A DNA stretch of 64,000 bases from Lederbergia wuyishanensis (GCF_022900255.1 NZ_JALIRM010000020.1:1-64000); one strand, 5' to 3'; positions 1 through 13,040 are shown, numbered from the stretch's first letter. Program-made: numbers and translations. Notes: generated by a model from the sequence alone, not told the origin.

Positions 1-50
1 TTTCTCTTATTATCTGGTTTTGAAGGAATGAATCCTTCACAAATACATAT

Positions 51-167
<117 letters not shown>

Positions 168-171
168 AACC

Positions 172-201
172 AAAGACATCCCTTTAGCGGATGTCTTTTT
201 T
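172..201 (+). terminator. rRNA operon terminator
   Basis: The stem AAAGACATCC/GGATGTCTTT followed by a T run lies 5 nt after the 5S rRNA. The same hairpin recurs after each downstream 5S-like copy, at 455-484, 738-767, 1022-1051 and, in decayed form, 1307-1333. Confidence 0.9.
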
Positions 202-335
202 GTATCTAAATAGTACCGAAGGTACAGAAGAAAAGAAACAGAAACCATGTAGGCGAGGATCAGGAGGACCAAGAAGATCAAGGAATCAAGGGAGAGAGAC
301 TCGGAATGGGCTATGCCCATGAGAATCGAACGAGC

Positions 336-450
336 GCGGATGACGAAGAGATTCGCCGGTCATCCTGATCCGAAGCCCGAACACGGAAGTTAGCTCTCGC
401 GCCGATGGTAGTAAGGGGCTTCCCCTTGCAAGAGCAGGACGTTGCCAGGC
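336..450 (+). pseudogene. 5S-like copy 2
   Basis: About 115 nt, the length of a 5S rRNA. From 376 to 450 it follows the true 5S closely, with one base lost in GTTAAGC and a shortened CTCTTCAGCG. The first 40 nt differ: GGATGAC and GTCATCC can form a new stem around CGAAGAGATTCG. The 5' strand of helix I is largely lost, so the usual closing stem cannot form properly. A terminator follows at 455-484. Confidence 0.7.
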
Positions 451-617
451 AACCAAAGACATCCCTTTAGTGGATGTCTTTTTTGTATCTAAATAGTACC
501 GAAGGTACAGAAGAAAAGAAACAGAAACCATGTAGGCGAGGATCAGGAGGACCAAGAAGATCAAGGAATCAAGGGAGGAGACTCGGAATGGGCTATGCCC
601 ATGAGAATCGAACGAAC

Positions 618-733
618 GCGGATGACGAAGAGATTCGCTGATCATCCTAATCCGCAGCCCGAACACGGAAGTTAAGCTCTCGCGCCGATGGTAGTAAGGG
701 GCTTCCCCTTGCAAGAGCAGGACGTTGCCAGGC
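618..733 (+). pseudogene. 5S-like copy 3
   Basis: About 116 nt. The segment from 658 to 733 matches the true 5S except for the same CTCTCGCGCC change as the other variants, and the GTTAAGC segment is intact. The 5' part is rewritten as in copy 2, here with GCGGAT facing ATCCGC. A terminator follows at 738-767. Confidence 0.7.
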
Positions 734-901
734 AACCAAAGACATCCCTTTAGTGGATGTCTTTTTTGTATCTAAATAGTACCGAAGGTACAGAAGAAAA
801 GAAACAGAAACCATGTAGGCGAGGATCAGGAGGACCAAGAAGATCAAGGAATCAAGGGAGAGAGACTCGGAATGGGCTATGCCCATGAGAATCGAACGAA
901 C

Positions 902-1017
902 GAGGATGACGAAGAGATTCGCTGATCATCCTAATCCGCAGCCCGAACACGGAAGTTAAGCTCTCGCGCCGATGGTAGTAAGGGGCCTCCCCTTGCAAGA
1001 GCAGGACGTTGCCAGGC
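902..1017 (+). pseudogene. 5S-like copy 4
   Basis: About 116 nt, nearly identical to copy 3, with GAGGATGAC in place of GCGGATGAC and one change in the GGGGCCTCCCC hairpin. A terminator follows at 1022-1051. Confidence 0.7.
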
Positions 1018-1185
1018 AACCAAAGACATCCCATTAGTGGATGTCTTTTTTGTATCTAAATAGTACTGAAGGTACAGAAGAAAAGAAACGGAAACCATGT
1101 AGGCGAGGATCAGGAGGACCAAGAAGATCGAGGAATCAAGGGAGAGAGACTCGGAATGGGCTATGCCCATGAGAATCGAACGAAC

Positions 1186-1300
1186 GCGGATAACGAAGAG
1201 ATTCGCCGGTCATCCTAATCCGCAGCCCGAACACGGAAGTTAAGCTCCCGCGCTGATGGTAGTAAGGGGCCCCCCTTGCAAGAGCAGGACGTTGCCAGGC
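1186..1300 (+). pseudogene. 5S-like copy 5
   Basis: About 115 nt. The 3' part (1226-1300) is still easily recognised, but GCGCTGATGG and GGGGCCCCCC differ from the other copies, and the terminator after it (1307-1333) has mismatches in its stem. It looks like the oldest or least homogenised copy. Confidence 0.65.
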
Positions 1301-1440
1301 AACCAAGGACAACCATTAATGGGTGTTTTTTTTGTTTTCCTAAAAAATGCCGAGGGCATGGAAGTAGAGAAACGAAATCAATGTAGGCGAGGATTAGGAG
1401 AACCAAGCAGATCAAAGAATCAAGGAAAAGACACGAATAG

Positions 1441-1856
1441 GCTAAATGCGAAAGAAATATAATATTGCAGATATCATTATCAAATCAATATCGGATTCGA
1501 GACCAAAAATGAATGTTGATTAATTTCTTTACCTAATACTACCTTGATTGCTAATAAAATTGATTGAAATTTGAATATAGCATCGAATCCTATTAATTCT
1601 AAATAAAATGGTTTGCAGCAATAAGATAAGCGATTTTATATCTTAGGCCACCAATCCAGAGATTGATGACCCAAGAAGTGTAATATTTGTTGCTGATGGT
1701 AACTAAAACGTATTGGAGCCCTAAGTCGTGAGGATATCAATATAAAAGGTAAACAGTTCGCATATTGAAGCCCTTAGTAGTAAACATATGATTCCGAAGG
1801 TCATCAATTGCTATTCTTTAGTATCAATAATCCCCACTATTATTAATCTGTTGCAT
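1441..1856. other. Intergenic, no gene seen
   Basis: AT-rich sequence between the 5S array and yaaC. No convincing ORF or RNA is visible. Two loosely similar stretches (about 1714-1745 and 1763-1800, both starting TTGGAGCCC or TTGAAGCCC) may be a decayed direct repeat. Confidence 0.5.
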
Positions 1857-2843
1857 TTATAGTTTCCTTCCTAGGTATTCCTCAACAAGAAACGGACCTT
1901 TTTTTTCAGTTACTTCTAGAAACGATTTAATTAAGGGAAAATCGGAATTGGGGGTAGTTTTTATTAAATCTACCCACCATTCAGTTTCGTATCTGGATAT
2001 CATGCTTAGATTATATAGTAATAAATAATGAACAATCATATCTGGAAGTAGCATATTAGGATATAACTGTGCAGGCAGATAAATGTTTTGATTATATATG
2101 TGATAGCGAAAGGGTGGGGAAATAATTTTTTGATTTTTAAAAGCAGGCAACTCAATCTTATACTCTTCCCATTGTATTTCTCCCAAGTATTTCACATTCA
2201 AAAATTCCTTTAATCTTTTTTCATCCATGAAATATAATTCATGGATTTTTTTAGGTATGTTCCATTTACAATCTTCAATTTGTTCAAGTGATATCATGTT
2301 AGGTTTACCAAAACTATGTAGCATAACTTCATCTAACTCAACAATTAAAGATAGGAGATCTCCCATATTAAACTTTTCTCCTTCTAGCTGTTTCACGTGG
2401 AACAGTTGTTCCGAAAAAAAAGTACATAATCCATTTTTTTGTACCTTTATTTCATCATGTAAAAATTTATAATGGCGCCTTTTTCTTTTTCTGGTTGATA
2501 CTCCATGCGCTAGAACGGTAGTGGAATTTGGATAATATGGATCAACTGTAAGAAGGCATGCTTTTATTAAATGAATAAGGCCATAATATAGCAATATAGG
2601 TTTGATCGATAGTGGTGAAGTAGATGCTTGCTTATAAAAAACTTCTCCTTGCTCAAGATAATACATAAAGGCATAACAGTTATCGTAGCTTTTCGATTCA
2701 ATATCATCAATTTGCAATCCCGTATAACACTTTTTTAAGTAGTTTTGAGTCATTTCAGCTGATTGGAAAAAAGTGAAGCGTTTCCAAATGTCATCCGCAA
2801 AGTACAAGCTTAAAACCTCCAAATTGTTTGAAAAATGGAACAT
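1857..2843 (-). CDS. yaaC: YaaC-like protein
   Basis: A 328-residue protein of unknown function, recognised mainly by place: yaaC lies between the first rRNA operon and guaB, on the opposite strand, in B. subtilis, and has a similar length. The protein has no signal peptide and no clear catalytic motif. It is rich in aromatic residues, has a basic patch (STRKRKRRHYK) near residue 120 and a hydrophobic stretch near the C terminus (MIVHYLLLYNLSMI). The ATG at 2843 is preferred over the TTG one codon earlier because AAGAAG lies 8 nt upstream of it. It is transcribed divergently from guaB with only 73 bp between the starts. Confidence 0.75.
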   Translation of the reverse strand: MFHFSNNLEVLSLYFADDIWKRFTFFQSAEMTQNYLKKCYTGLQIDDIESKSYDNCYAFMYYLEQGEVFYKQASTSPLSIKPILLYYGLIHLIKACLLTVDPYYPNSTTVLAHGVSTRKRKRRHYKFLHDEIKVQKNGLCTFFSEQLFHVKQLEGEKFNMGDLLSLIVELDEVMLHSFGKPNMISLEQIEDCKWNIPKKIHELYFMDEKRLKEFLNVKYLGEIQWEEYKIELPAFKNQKIISPPFRYHIYNQNIYLPAQLYPNMLLPDMIVHYLLLYNLSMISRYETEWWVDLIKTTPNSDFPLIKSFLEVTEKKGPFLVEEYLGRKL

Positions 2844-2892
2844 CAAGTCATCTTCTTGACAGTATTTTATCCAATTGATAACCTACTAATAA

Positions 2893-4383
<1,491 letters not shown>

Positions 4384-4417
4384 TTTTGTAAAAAAAAATT
4401 TGATAATTTTATATTTC

Positions 4418-4467
4418 AATGGTAGAACCCTGTGCTTCAATGCTCATGGGTTTCTGCCATTTTTTTG
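4418..4467 (+). terminator. guaB terminator
   Basis: The long stem AATGGTAGAACCC/GGGTTTCTGCCATT followed by seven T residues lies 35 nt after guaB. Confidence 0.85.
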
Positions 4468-4557
4468 TTAGAGATGAAATACCTTTGTCGTCTACAAAAA
4501 CATCATCATCTATGATAAAATGACAAAGGTGTACATATAAGGTTGGAGGGCTAACTT

Positions 4558-5901
4558 GTGAAAAAAAGATCGTACAAAAAAATTGTTGCTATATTCTTAG
4601 GCTTATTAATACTAATTAGTTCGATACAATTACCAAATCGTGCTTTTGCGCAAGATACTTTAAATATAAATGCTGATGCTGCTATTCTCATAGAAGCAAG
4701 TACTGGAAAAATTTTATACGCGAAAAATGAAGATACAGCCCTAGGCATTGCGTCTATGACGAAAATGATGACTGAATATATAATGTTTGAGGCAATTCAT
4801 GATGGAAAAATCAAATGGGATCAAGAACAAACGGTTAGTGATTATGTAAATAAAGTATCAGTTGATACAAATCTATCAAATGTTCCGCTTGAAAAAGGGA
4901 AAAAATTTACGATTCGAGAGCTTTATGAAGCAATGGCAATTTATTCCGCAAACGGCGCAACAATCTCTATCGCAGAAGCCATTGCTGGTTCTGAATCAAA
5001 ATTTGTTCAAATGATGAATAACAAAGCAAAAGATCTTGGCTTGAAAAATTATAAATTTGTTAATTCTACTGGTTTAAATAACCGTGATTTAAAAGGTATG
5101 CACCCTGAGGGAACGGGACCAGAGGACGAAAACGTAATGTCTGCAAGATCTACTGCTCAATTAGCTGCATATTTATTAAGAGATTATCCAGAAGTATTGG
5201 AAACTACAAGTATTACAAAGAAAGAATTCCGTACAATGCCTGGTGAGATGAAAAACTGGAACTGGATGCTTCCAGGTTTGGTTTATGGGTATGAAGGAGT
5301 CGATGGACTAAAAACTGGTACGACTGATTTTGCAGGATATTGCTTTACTGGTACAGCGAAGCGAAATGACTTTAGGGTAATCACGGTTGTCATGAATGCA
5401 AAAAATGCACAAGGACAAGGTGATTATAAATCTCGTTTTGATGAATCGAAAAAAATGATGGAATATGCTTTTACTAATTTCTCGATGAAGGAACTTTATC
5501 CAAAGAACTATACAATCAAGAAAAGTAAATCATTGCCTGTTACAAAAGGGAAAGAAAAGTCTGTTAACATTTATTCAGATAAGCCTGTAAAAGTAGTTAT
5601 AAAAAACGGCGATGAAAAACTATATAAACCAGTCTTTAAGGTTGATAAAAAGAAACTTAATAAAGAAGGGCAACTAACAGCACCGATCAAGAAAAATGAA
5701 GTAGTAGGTACACTTGATCCTGTATATACTGGTGAAAATGATTTTGGATATTTATCAAAAGATTTTGCACCAAAAATTAATGTAGTAACTCAAGAAAAGG
5801 TAGAAAAAGCGAATTGGTTTGTGTTAATGATGAGAGGAATTGGTGGATTTTTCTCTGATATGTGGACGAGTGTAACAAAAACGGTGAAGGGTTGGTTCTA
5901 A
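4558..5901 (+). CDS. dacA: D-alanyl-D-alanine carboxypeptidase (PBP5 type)
   Basis: Trims the terminal D-Ala from peptidoglycan pentapeptides outside the membrane. The 447-residue protein has a signal peptide that probably ends at AFA|QD (residue 31/32). The serine peptidase motifs are all present: S66-M-T-K69, S130-A-N132 and a later KTGT. The C-terminal amphipathic segment ([15 protein letters not shown] and on) fits the membrane anchor of this family. The start is GTG with GGAGGG upstream. Its place after guaB is the same as in B. subtilis. Confidence 0.96.
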   Translation: MKKRSYKKIVAIFLGLLILISSIQLPNRAFAQDTLNINADAAILIEASTGKILYAKNEDTALGIASMTKMMTEYIMFEAIHDGKIKWDQEQTVSDYVNKVSVDTNLSNVPLEKGKKFTIRELYEAMAIYSANGATISIAEAIAGSESKFVQMMNNKAKDLGLKNYKFVNSTGLNNRDLKGMHPEGTGPEDENVMSARSTAQLAAYLLRDYPEVLETTSITKKEFRTMPGEMKNWNWMLPGLVYGYEGVDGLKTGTTDFAGYCFTGTAKRNDFRVITVVMNAKNAQGQGDYKSRFDESKKMMEYAFTNFSMKELYPKNYTIKKSKSLPVTKGKEKSVNIYSDKPVKVVIKNGDEKLYKPVFKVDKKKLNKEGQLTAPIKKNEVVGTLDPVYTGENDFGYLSKDFAPKINVVTQEKVEKANWFVLMMRGIGGFFSDMWTSVTKTVKGWF

Positions 5902-5911
5902 CCTAGTAATA

Positions 5912-5955
5912 AAGCAGCTAACTTCAAACCTATAGTGGGTTTAAGTTGGCTGCTT
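5912..5955 (+). terminator. Possible dacA terminator
   Basis: A long hairpin (AAGCAGC...AACTTCAAACC against GGTTTAAGTTGGCTGCTT) lies just after dacA. The T run after it is poor, so attenuation or mRNA 3' protection is also possible. Confidence 0.6.
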
Positions 5956-6153
5956 ACCTATATTGACACAAAAGTGTTTTTATAGTTAAATTGGAATCAT
6001 ATAATTCCGATAGATTAACTTGTTTTAGTAGATTCAAACATCGCTAAATGAAGTTATATCCTTAGTGAATTTGGTTAAAGATGCGACAACCTACCAGTGG
6101 CATACATTTATACAAAATTGAACGAATATACAAACTTAAAGGGGAGACTGGAA

Positions 6154-7035
6154 ATGAGAACTGGAACAGATCGTGTAAAACGCGGCATGGCAGAAATGCA
6201 AAAAGGCGGCGTAATCATGGACGTAGTCAATGCAGAACAAGCAAAATTAGCAGAGGAAGCTGGAGCGGTAGCAGTCATGGCGCTTGAGCGTGTTCCTTCT
6301 GATATAAGAGCAGCAGGTGGAGTAGCTAGAATGGCTGATCCAACTATCGTTGAAGAAGTAATGAAGGCTGTTTCTATTCCAGTTATGGCAAAGGCTCGTA
6401 TTGGTCATATTGTAGAAGCTCGTGTTTTAGAAGCGATGGGTGTTGACTACATCGATGAGAGTGAAGTTCTAACCCCTGCAGATGAAGAATTCCATTTAAA
6501 TAAAAAAGATTATACTGTTCCATTCGTATGCGGATGCCGCGACTTGGGTGAAGCTGCTCGCCGTATCGGAGAAGGAGCTTCAATGCTTAGAACAAAAGGA
6601 GAACCAGGAACAGGAAATATCGTTGAAGCGGTTCGCCATATCCGTAAAGTAAATGCTCAAGTGCGTAAAGTGGTAAACATGAATGAAGATGAGTTGATGA
6701 CGGAAGCAAAATTACTTGGCGCTCCGTATGAACTGTTACTTGAAATTAAGCGTCTTGGCCGTTTGCCAGTAGTGAATTTTGCAGCTGGCGGCGTAGCAAC
6801 TCCAGCGGATGCTGCTTTAATGATGCAGCTTGGGGCTGACGGTGTATTCGTAGGGTCTGGAATTTTTAAATCAGAAAACCCTGCTAAATTCGCTCGTGCC
6901 ATTGTAGAAGCTACAACACATTACCAAGATTATGAATTAATTGCAGAGCTTTCAAAAGGTCTTGGAACAGCAATGAAGGGGATTGAAATCTCTACACTTA
7001 CAAAAGAAAACCGTATGCAAGAGCGCGGGTGGTAA
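6154..7035 (+). CDS. pdxS: Pyridoxal 5'-phosphate synthase, lyase subunit PdxS
   Basis: Builds PLP from ribose 5-phosphate, glyceraldehyde 3-phosphate and ammonia supplied by PdxT. The 293-residue (beta/alpha)8 protein is very strongly conserved, with the motifs [20 protein letters not shown] (lysine for imine formation) and [10 protein letters not shown]. The ATG at 6154 is chosen because GGGGAG lies 7 nt upstream and it gives the normal family N terminus; in-frame starts further upstream lack this. It is followed one base later by pdxT, so the two are co-translated. Confidence 0.97.
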   Translation: MRTGTDRVKRGMAEMQKGGVIMDVVNAEQAKLAEEAGAVAVMALERVPSDIRAAGGVARMADPTIVEEVMKAVSIPVMAKARIGHIVEARVLEAMGVDYIDESEVLTPADEEFHLNKKDYTVPFVCGCRDLGEAARRIGEGASMLRTKGEPGTGNIVEAVRHIRKVNAQVRKVVNMNEDELMTEAKLLGAPYELLLEIKRLGRLPVVNFAAGGVATPADAALMMQLGADGVFVGSGIFKSENPAKFARAIVEATTHYQDYELIAELSKGLGTAMKGIEISTLTKENRMQERGW

Positions 7036-7036
7036 A

Positions 7037-7651
7037 ATGATCACAATCGGCATACTTGGATTGCAGGGAGCGGTTCGTGAACATGTAAACGCCGTAGAAC
7101 AGTGTGGAGCAAAAGCTGTTGTCGTAAAAACAGTTGATCAATTAGCTGAACTTGACGGGTTAATTCTTCCTGGTGGCGAAAGTACAACAATGCGAAGATT
7201 ACTCGATAAATATCATTTTATGGAGCCATTACAAGAATTTGCGGCAAACGGAAAGCCGATGTTTGGTACATGTGCCGGGTTAATCCTACTTGCAAAGCGA
7301 ATCGGTGAAGCTAACGATGTCCATCTAGGTCTCATGGATATCACAGTTGAACGGAACTCTTTTGGCCGCCAAGTAGATAGTTTTGAAGCTAATCTTACAG
7401 TAGCTGGAGTAGCTGACTCCATGACCGCTGTTTTTATTAGAGCGCCGCACATTGTTGAAGCAGGTGAAAATGTTGAAATTCTTGCGAAATATAACGGAAG
7501 AATTGTAGCAGCAAAAGAAGGACAGTTCCTCGGTTGCTCATTCCACCCTGAATTAACGGATGATATACGATTGACTGAGTACTTCATCGGTATGTGTAAA
7601 GAGGCTAAAGAGAATACTAATAAAATAGTTGCAATCGATGTTTCGATGTAG
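7037..7651 (+). CDS. pdxT: Pyridoxal 5'-phosphate synthase, glutaminase subunit PdxT
   Basis: Class I glutamine amidotransferase that releases ammonia for PdxS in the PLP synthase complex. The 204-residue protein has the catalytic triad in its usual places: Cys79 in FGTCAG, His170 and Glu172 in FHPEL. The oxyanion motif LPGGEST is at residues 44-50. The gene starts one base after the pdxS stop codon. The 3' end of the coding sequence carries the promoter of the next gene, serS. Confidence 0.96.
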   Translation: MITIGILGLQGAVREHVNAVEQCGAKAVVVKTVDQLAELDGLILPGGESTTMRRLLDKYHFMEPLQEFAANGKPMFGTCAGLILLAKRIGEANDVHLGLMDITVERNSFGRQVDSFEANLTVAGVADSMTAVFIRAPHIVEAGENVEILAKYNGRIVAAKEGQFLGCSFHPELTDDIRLTEYFIGMCKEAKENTNKIVAIDVSM

Positions 7652-7657
7652 TATAGT
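7629..7657 (+). promoter_or_regulatory. Promoter of the serS leader
   Basis: TTGCAA and TATAGT are separated by 17 bp. The site overlaps the stop codon of pdxT and lies just before the T-box leader. Confidence 0.65.
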
Positions 7658-7669
7658 ATGAAGAAATTT

Positions 7670-9213
<1,544 letters not shown>

Positions 9214-9220
9214 TATAGAA

Positions 9221-9249
9221 GCCCTGTGAAAAAAATCACAGGGTTTTTA
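9221..9249 (+). terminator. serS terminator
   Basis: The stem GCCCTGTGA/TCACAGGGT followed by a T run lies directly after the serS stop codon. Confidence 0.88.
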
Positions 9250-9258
9250 TATTTTTGG

Positions 9259-9287
9259 TTGACTTTAAAACGTGGCCCTGTTAAAAT
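9259..9287 (+). promoter_or_regulatory. tRNA-Ser promoter
   Basis: TTGACT and TAAAAT are separated by 17 bp and lie 16 nt before the mature tRNA. Confidence 0.7.
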
Positions 9288-9302
9288 AATTTTTGTTGCT
9301 AT

Positions 9303-9395
9303 GGAGGAATACCCAAGTCCGGCTGAAGGGATCGGTCTTGAAAACCGACAGGCGGGTTAAACCGCGCGGGGGTTCGAATCCCTCTTCCTCCGCCA
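9303..9395 (+). tRNA. tRNA-Ser (TGA)
   Basis: A 93-nt class II tRNA with acceptor stem GGAGGAA/TTCCTCC, anticodon TGA in TCTTGAAAA, a long variable arm, the GGTTCGAATCC T arm, discriminator G and an encoded CCA. It has its own promoter and a terminator at 9430-9458. Confidence 0.95.
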
Positions 9396-9429
9396 TAACA
9401 TTAACAGAGCATATTATTGGAGATAGAAA

Positions 9430-9458
9430 ATCGATGCTAATTGGCATCGGTTTTTTTT
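9430..9458. terminator. Bidirectional terminator between tRNA-Ser and dck
   Basis: The stem CGATGC/GCATCG is followed by eight T on the plus strand and four T on the minus strand. The last codons and stop codon of dck lie inside the hairpin. Confidence 0.75.
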
Positions 9459-10093
9459 ATGCATTTTTCTATTTTTTTCACGATATATTCTAAAGAAGTT
9501 TGATCATTAAGGTTGTATTCTTTAATATTCAAATTAAGCACAGGACATAAGTTGAATTGATGAATCCACTTTTCATAACGACTATGTAATTCAATCCAAT
9601 ATTGGTCTGGTGTTTTCATTTCCATTGATCGTCCACGCTTGTGAATACGATCTATAATATAGTCGAGCGGTCCGTCCAGATAAATGAGTAAATCTGGTTT
9701 AGGGAAATAAGGGGTGAGCACCATCGCTTCAAATAAATTTATATATGTCTGGTAATCAATTTCTGTCATCGTGCCATTTTCGTAATGCATTCTAGCAAAA
9801 ATATCGGCATCCTCATAAATGGAGCGGTCTTGAATAAATCCTCCACCTGCATCATAAATCCGTTTTTGCTCCTTAAATCGTTCAGTTAAAAAATAAATTT
9901 GTAGATGAAAACTCCAACTCTTAAAATCCTCATAAAACAAATGAAGATAAGGGTTCACATCTACTTGTTCAAAAGAAGCTTGAAATCGTAAAGTTTCAGC
10001 AAGTCGTTTTGTCATAGTCGTTTTTCCGACGCCGACTGTGCCAGCTATTGTAATAATGGAATTTTTACGAATGTTGTATGGAGATATATCCAT
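9437..10093 (-). CDS. dck: Deoxyadenosine/deoxycytidine kinase
   Basis: Phosphorylates deoxynucleosides in the salvage pathway. The 218-residue protein belongs to the dNK family: P-loop GTVGVGKTT at residues 18-26, a QDRSIYED motif in the middle, and a lid motif RIHKRGRSME rich in arginine. It is the second gene of a minus-strand pair, and its start codon shares a base with the stop of dgk upstream. Assignment to dck and not dgk rests on the DRS motif and the gene order serS, tRNA-Ser, dck, dgk. Confidence 0.88.
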   Translation of the reverse strand: MDISPYNIRKNSIITIAGTVGVGKTTMTKRLAETLRFQASFEQVDVNPYLHLFYEDFKSWSFHLQIYFLTERFKEQKRIYDAGGGFIQDRSIYEDADIFARMHYENGTMTEIDYQTYINLFEAMVLTPYFPKPDLLIYLDGPLDYIIDRIHKRGRSMEMKTPDQYWIELHSRYEKWIHQFNLCPVLNLNIKEYNLNDQTSLEYIVKKIEKCIKKTDAN

Positions 10094-10707
10094 TATATAA
10101 GGCTCCTTTTTTCCTGTATCAATGAAAAAATTTTTTTAAAATGATTGGAGTTTCCCACAAAATCTAATTCAGTTACATCTAAACGCAGCACTGGTATTGG
10201 GAGATCCTCCATAAATTTTTCATAGTCACATGCTATTTGCTTAAGATAACTCGGATTAATATGAAGTTCAAAATCTCTACCTCGTTTTTTTATTCTATCC
10301 ATTAATATATTAATATTAGCAGTTAAATAAATAATTAATTTAGGTTTAGTAAGATCATGGGTAAGAATATGATAAATTTGTTCGTATTTTTGATATTGAT
10401 GGGGATTTAACGTTCTTTTAGCAAAAATGATGTTTTTTAAAATGTGGTAATCAGCAACAACTGGACGCCCCGCACTTATATAATCGCTTTCTATGTCACC
10501 AAGCTGTTTATAGCGATTGCAAAGAAAAAACATTTCTGTTTGGAACGCCCACTCATGAATATTTTCATAAAATTTATGAAGGAATGGATTTTCTTCCACA
10601 ATCTCTTGTAAAAAGTAATATCCATATTGCGTTGATATCGCATTTGCCAAAGAAGTTTTTCCCACACCAATAGGGCCCTCTACAGCGATAAAAGGTATTT
10701 GCTCCAT
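10093..10707 (-). CDS. dgk: Deoxyguanosine kinase
   Basis: Salvage kinase for purine deoxynucleosides, paralogous to its neighbour dck. The 204-residue protein has the P-loop EGPIGVGKTS (residues 10-19) and a lid RIKKRGRDFE. In the middle motif it has VVADYH where dck has QDRS, which is the usual distinction between the two. The start has GGGAGG upstream on the minus strand. It probably forms a two-gene operon with dck. Confidence 0.87.
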   Translation of the reverse strand: MEQIPFIAVEGPIGVGKTSLANAISTQYGYYFLQEIVEENPFLHKFYENIHEWAFQTEMFFLCNRYKQLGDIESDYISAGRPVVADYHILKNIIFAKRTLNPHQYQKYEQIYHILTHDLTKPKLIIYLTANINILMDRIKKRGRDFELHINPSYLKQIACDYEKFMEDLPIPVLRLDVTELDFVGNSNHFKKIFSLIQEKRSLI

Positions 10708-10788
10708 TAAAAAACCTCCCCGTGTTTTATATATATGATATCATTGGGAGGAATTAGGAGAAACGATAGTGGCGATTCTCCGTCATTA

Positions 10789-12072
10789 TTATTTTTTGAC
10801 TATGTTAAAATTATCAGTAATTAATAGCCAGTTTTGCGGGAAGGATAGACCAAGCTTCCAATAACTTACCCCACGAAGTTTTAACTCTTTAACAAGGTCA
10901 AATTTTGCTTGAATTGATCTTGCGTCTTCAAACCAAACTTCGTGCTTTTTTCCATCCTGTGCGGTATAAGTAAAAAATGGCGCTTGTGCTTTTTGGTCGT
11001 ATTGGATAGAGACATTGTTTGCAGCTGCTATTTCAATAGCACGTTGTGGACTGACTGCTTTGGCTGTTGTTCCCTGTACAAAAGGAAGTGTCCAATCATA
11101 TCCATATAAATTTTGCCCCATTAGTATTTTGTTCGAAGGTATTTCAGTGATTGCATATTCCAAAACATTACGAACAGGACCTATAGGAGAGACTGCCATC
11201 GCAGGTCCGCCACTATAACCCCATTCATACGTCATGATAACAACATAATCTACGATTTCCCCATGTGCTTTATAGTCATGTGCTTCATACCATTCCCCTT
11301 TTTGGGTGGCGCTTGTTTTGGGAGCAAGTGCGGTCGATATCATTAATCCTTCACTATGCAATCGGTCACGAGCAGTACGTAAAAAGCGATTATAAGCCTC
11401 CCTATCCGTAGGTAAGAGACGTTCCAAGTCAAAGTGGACATCACCGAAACCAACTCCCTTTGCTTCTTTTATAATATTATTTAAAAATGTATTTTGGACT
11501 TGTTGGTTTGTCAGTAAAATATGGCCTAATTCCGAACTAAATTGTCCGCTTTCTTGATTGGCGACAACCATAACTAAAGTGTTCCGATTTGCACGAGCAA
11601 TGGCCGGGAAATTATTCAGTGGAGGAGCGGTTAATGATCCATCTCTTTTAGCTAAATATCCAAAAGGAGATAAATACGTCAAATACGGAGCAGCTTGCCT
11701 TGCACTAGATTCTAAATTTTGAGAGACTGTTTTCCCAAATGGTTCAACATATGCATTAAATTCTCGATTTGATTTTGGTCGTTCAGGAATATATAGACGT
11801 AAGCCAACATGAATCGGTTGATTAACTTGAATTCCATTAATACGAGCCAATTCTTGGTAGGGAATTCCAAATTTTCGACCAATCGACCAAAGGCTGTCCC
11901 CACTTTTCACCCAGTAAAAGCTTCCTACTATTGGAATGACTAATGTCTGGCCAACTACAAGTTTGTCAGGATTAGGGAGTTCGTTTGCTTCTGAGATAGT
12001 ATTTACTGGAACACTATATCTTGAAGCAATAGATGTCAATGTCTGATTAGGTTCAACAACATGAATTTGCAT
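10789..12072 (-). CDS. yaaH: LysM-GH18 spore cortex-lytic enzyme (YaaH/SleL type)
   Basis: A 427-residue glycoside hydrolase of family 18 that in Bacillus spores degrades cortex fragments during germination. Two LysM domains (about residues 2-47 and 52-95) bind peptidoglycan. The catalytic barrel follows, with the motif DVHFDLE carrying the acidic catalytic residue. There is no signal peptide, as is usual for this spore-coat-associated family. The ATG at 12072 has AAGGAGG 6 nt upstream and removes an unrelated 13-residue extension. B. subtilis has yaaI between this gene and tadA; it is absent here. Confidence 0.92.
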   Translation of the reverse strand: MQIHVVEPNQTLTSIASRYSVPVNTISEANELPNPDKLVVGQTLVIPIVGSFYWVKSGDSLWSIGRKFGIPYQELARINGIQVNQPIHVGLRLYIPERPKSNREFNAYVEPFGKTVSQNLESSARQAAPYLTYLSPFGYLAKRDGSLTAPPLNNFPAIARANRNTLVMVVANQESGQFSSELGHILLTNQQVQNTFLNNIIKEAKGVGFGDVHFDLERLLPTDREAYNRFLRTARDRLHSEGLMISTALAPKTSATQKGEWYEAHDYKAHGEIVDYVVIMTYEWGYSGGPAMAVSPIGPVRNVLEYAITEIPSNKILMGQNLYGYDWTLPFVQGTTAKAVSPQRAIEIAAANNVSIQYDQKAQAPFFTYTAQDGKKHEVWFEDARSIQAKFDLVKELKLRGVSYWKLGLSFPQNWLLITDNFNIVKK

Positions 12073-12198
12073 GGTATACCTCCTTATAACCAAAGAAATG
12101 GTTGTAACCATTTTATGAGGGGGAAATTAGGAATAGACATGATTTACAGAAAGAAGTTTTGTAAAATAAAAGATATTGAAAAATAGGGAGAAATTTAG

Positions 12199-12684
<486 letters not shown>

Positions 12685-12697
12685 TCCTGCTGAAACA

Positions 12698-12726
12698 TTG
12701 ATTTTATATAGAGAAAATAGTATAAT
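12698..12726 (+). promoter_or_regulatory. scr promoter
   Basis: TTGATT and TATAAT are separated by exactly 17 bp. The transcript would start about 40 nt before the mature SRP RNA, leaving a short 5' leader to be processed. Confidence 0.8.
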
Positions 12727-12772
12727 AAATCATGCGCTAAGAAAATGCGCAATTGAATATGGTATCAATTTT

Positions 12773-13040
12773 GCCGTGCTAGACGGGGGAGTAGCGGAGC
12801 CCTGTAACCCGCAATCCGCTCCAGCGGGGTTGAATTCCTTCCCGAGGCTGTTGTACTGTAGGGTCTGCCTTAAGTAAGTGGTGTTGACATCTGGGTCCTG
12901 CGCAATGGGAATCCATGAACCATGTCAGGTCCGGAAGGAAGCAGCATTAAGTGGAACATCTCATGTGCCGTAGGGTAGCCTGGATTGAGCTAACTGCTTG
13001 AGTAACGCTTATGGTGCACAGTCAGAGGAAGGTGCGCGGC
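12773..13040 (+). ncRNA. scr: Signal recognition particle RNA (long, Bacillus type)
   Basis: About 268 nt, the long SRP RNA with an Alu domain. The ends pair (GCCGTGC with GCGCGGC). The conserved core GGTCCGGAAGGAAGCAGC of domain IV is at about 12931-12948, flanked by ACCATGTCA and by the GTGCCGTAGGGTAGCCTGG segment. The RNA works with Ffh in targeting membrane and secreted proteins. Its place between tadA and dnaX is conserved. Confidence 0.95.

Noticed and set aside
286-1170. Antisense reading frames across the 5S array that encode hydrophobic segments, like small type I toxins
   Set aside because: The frames have no ribosome site and shift from unit to unit because 283 and 284 are not multiples of three; they look like by-products of the repeat.
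1640-1720. A minus-strand stretch reading LGHQSLD, loosely like the box of tyrosine recombinases
   Set aside because: Too short, with a stop codon close by and no other motif.
9265-9447. A small frame with EEEGFEPPRGLTRL
   Set aside because: This is the usual false reading of a tRNA-Ser gene.
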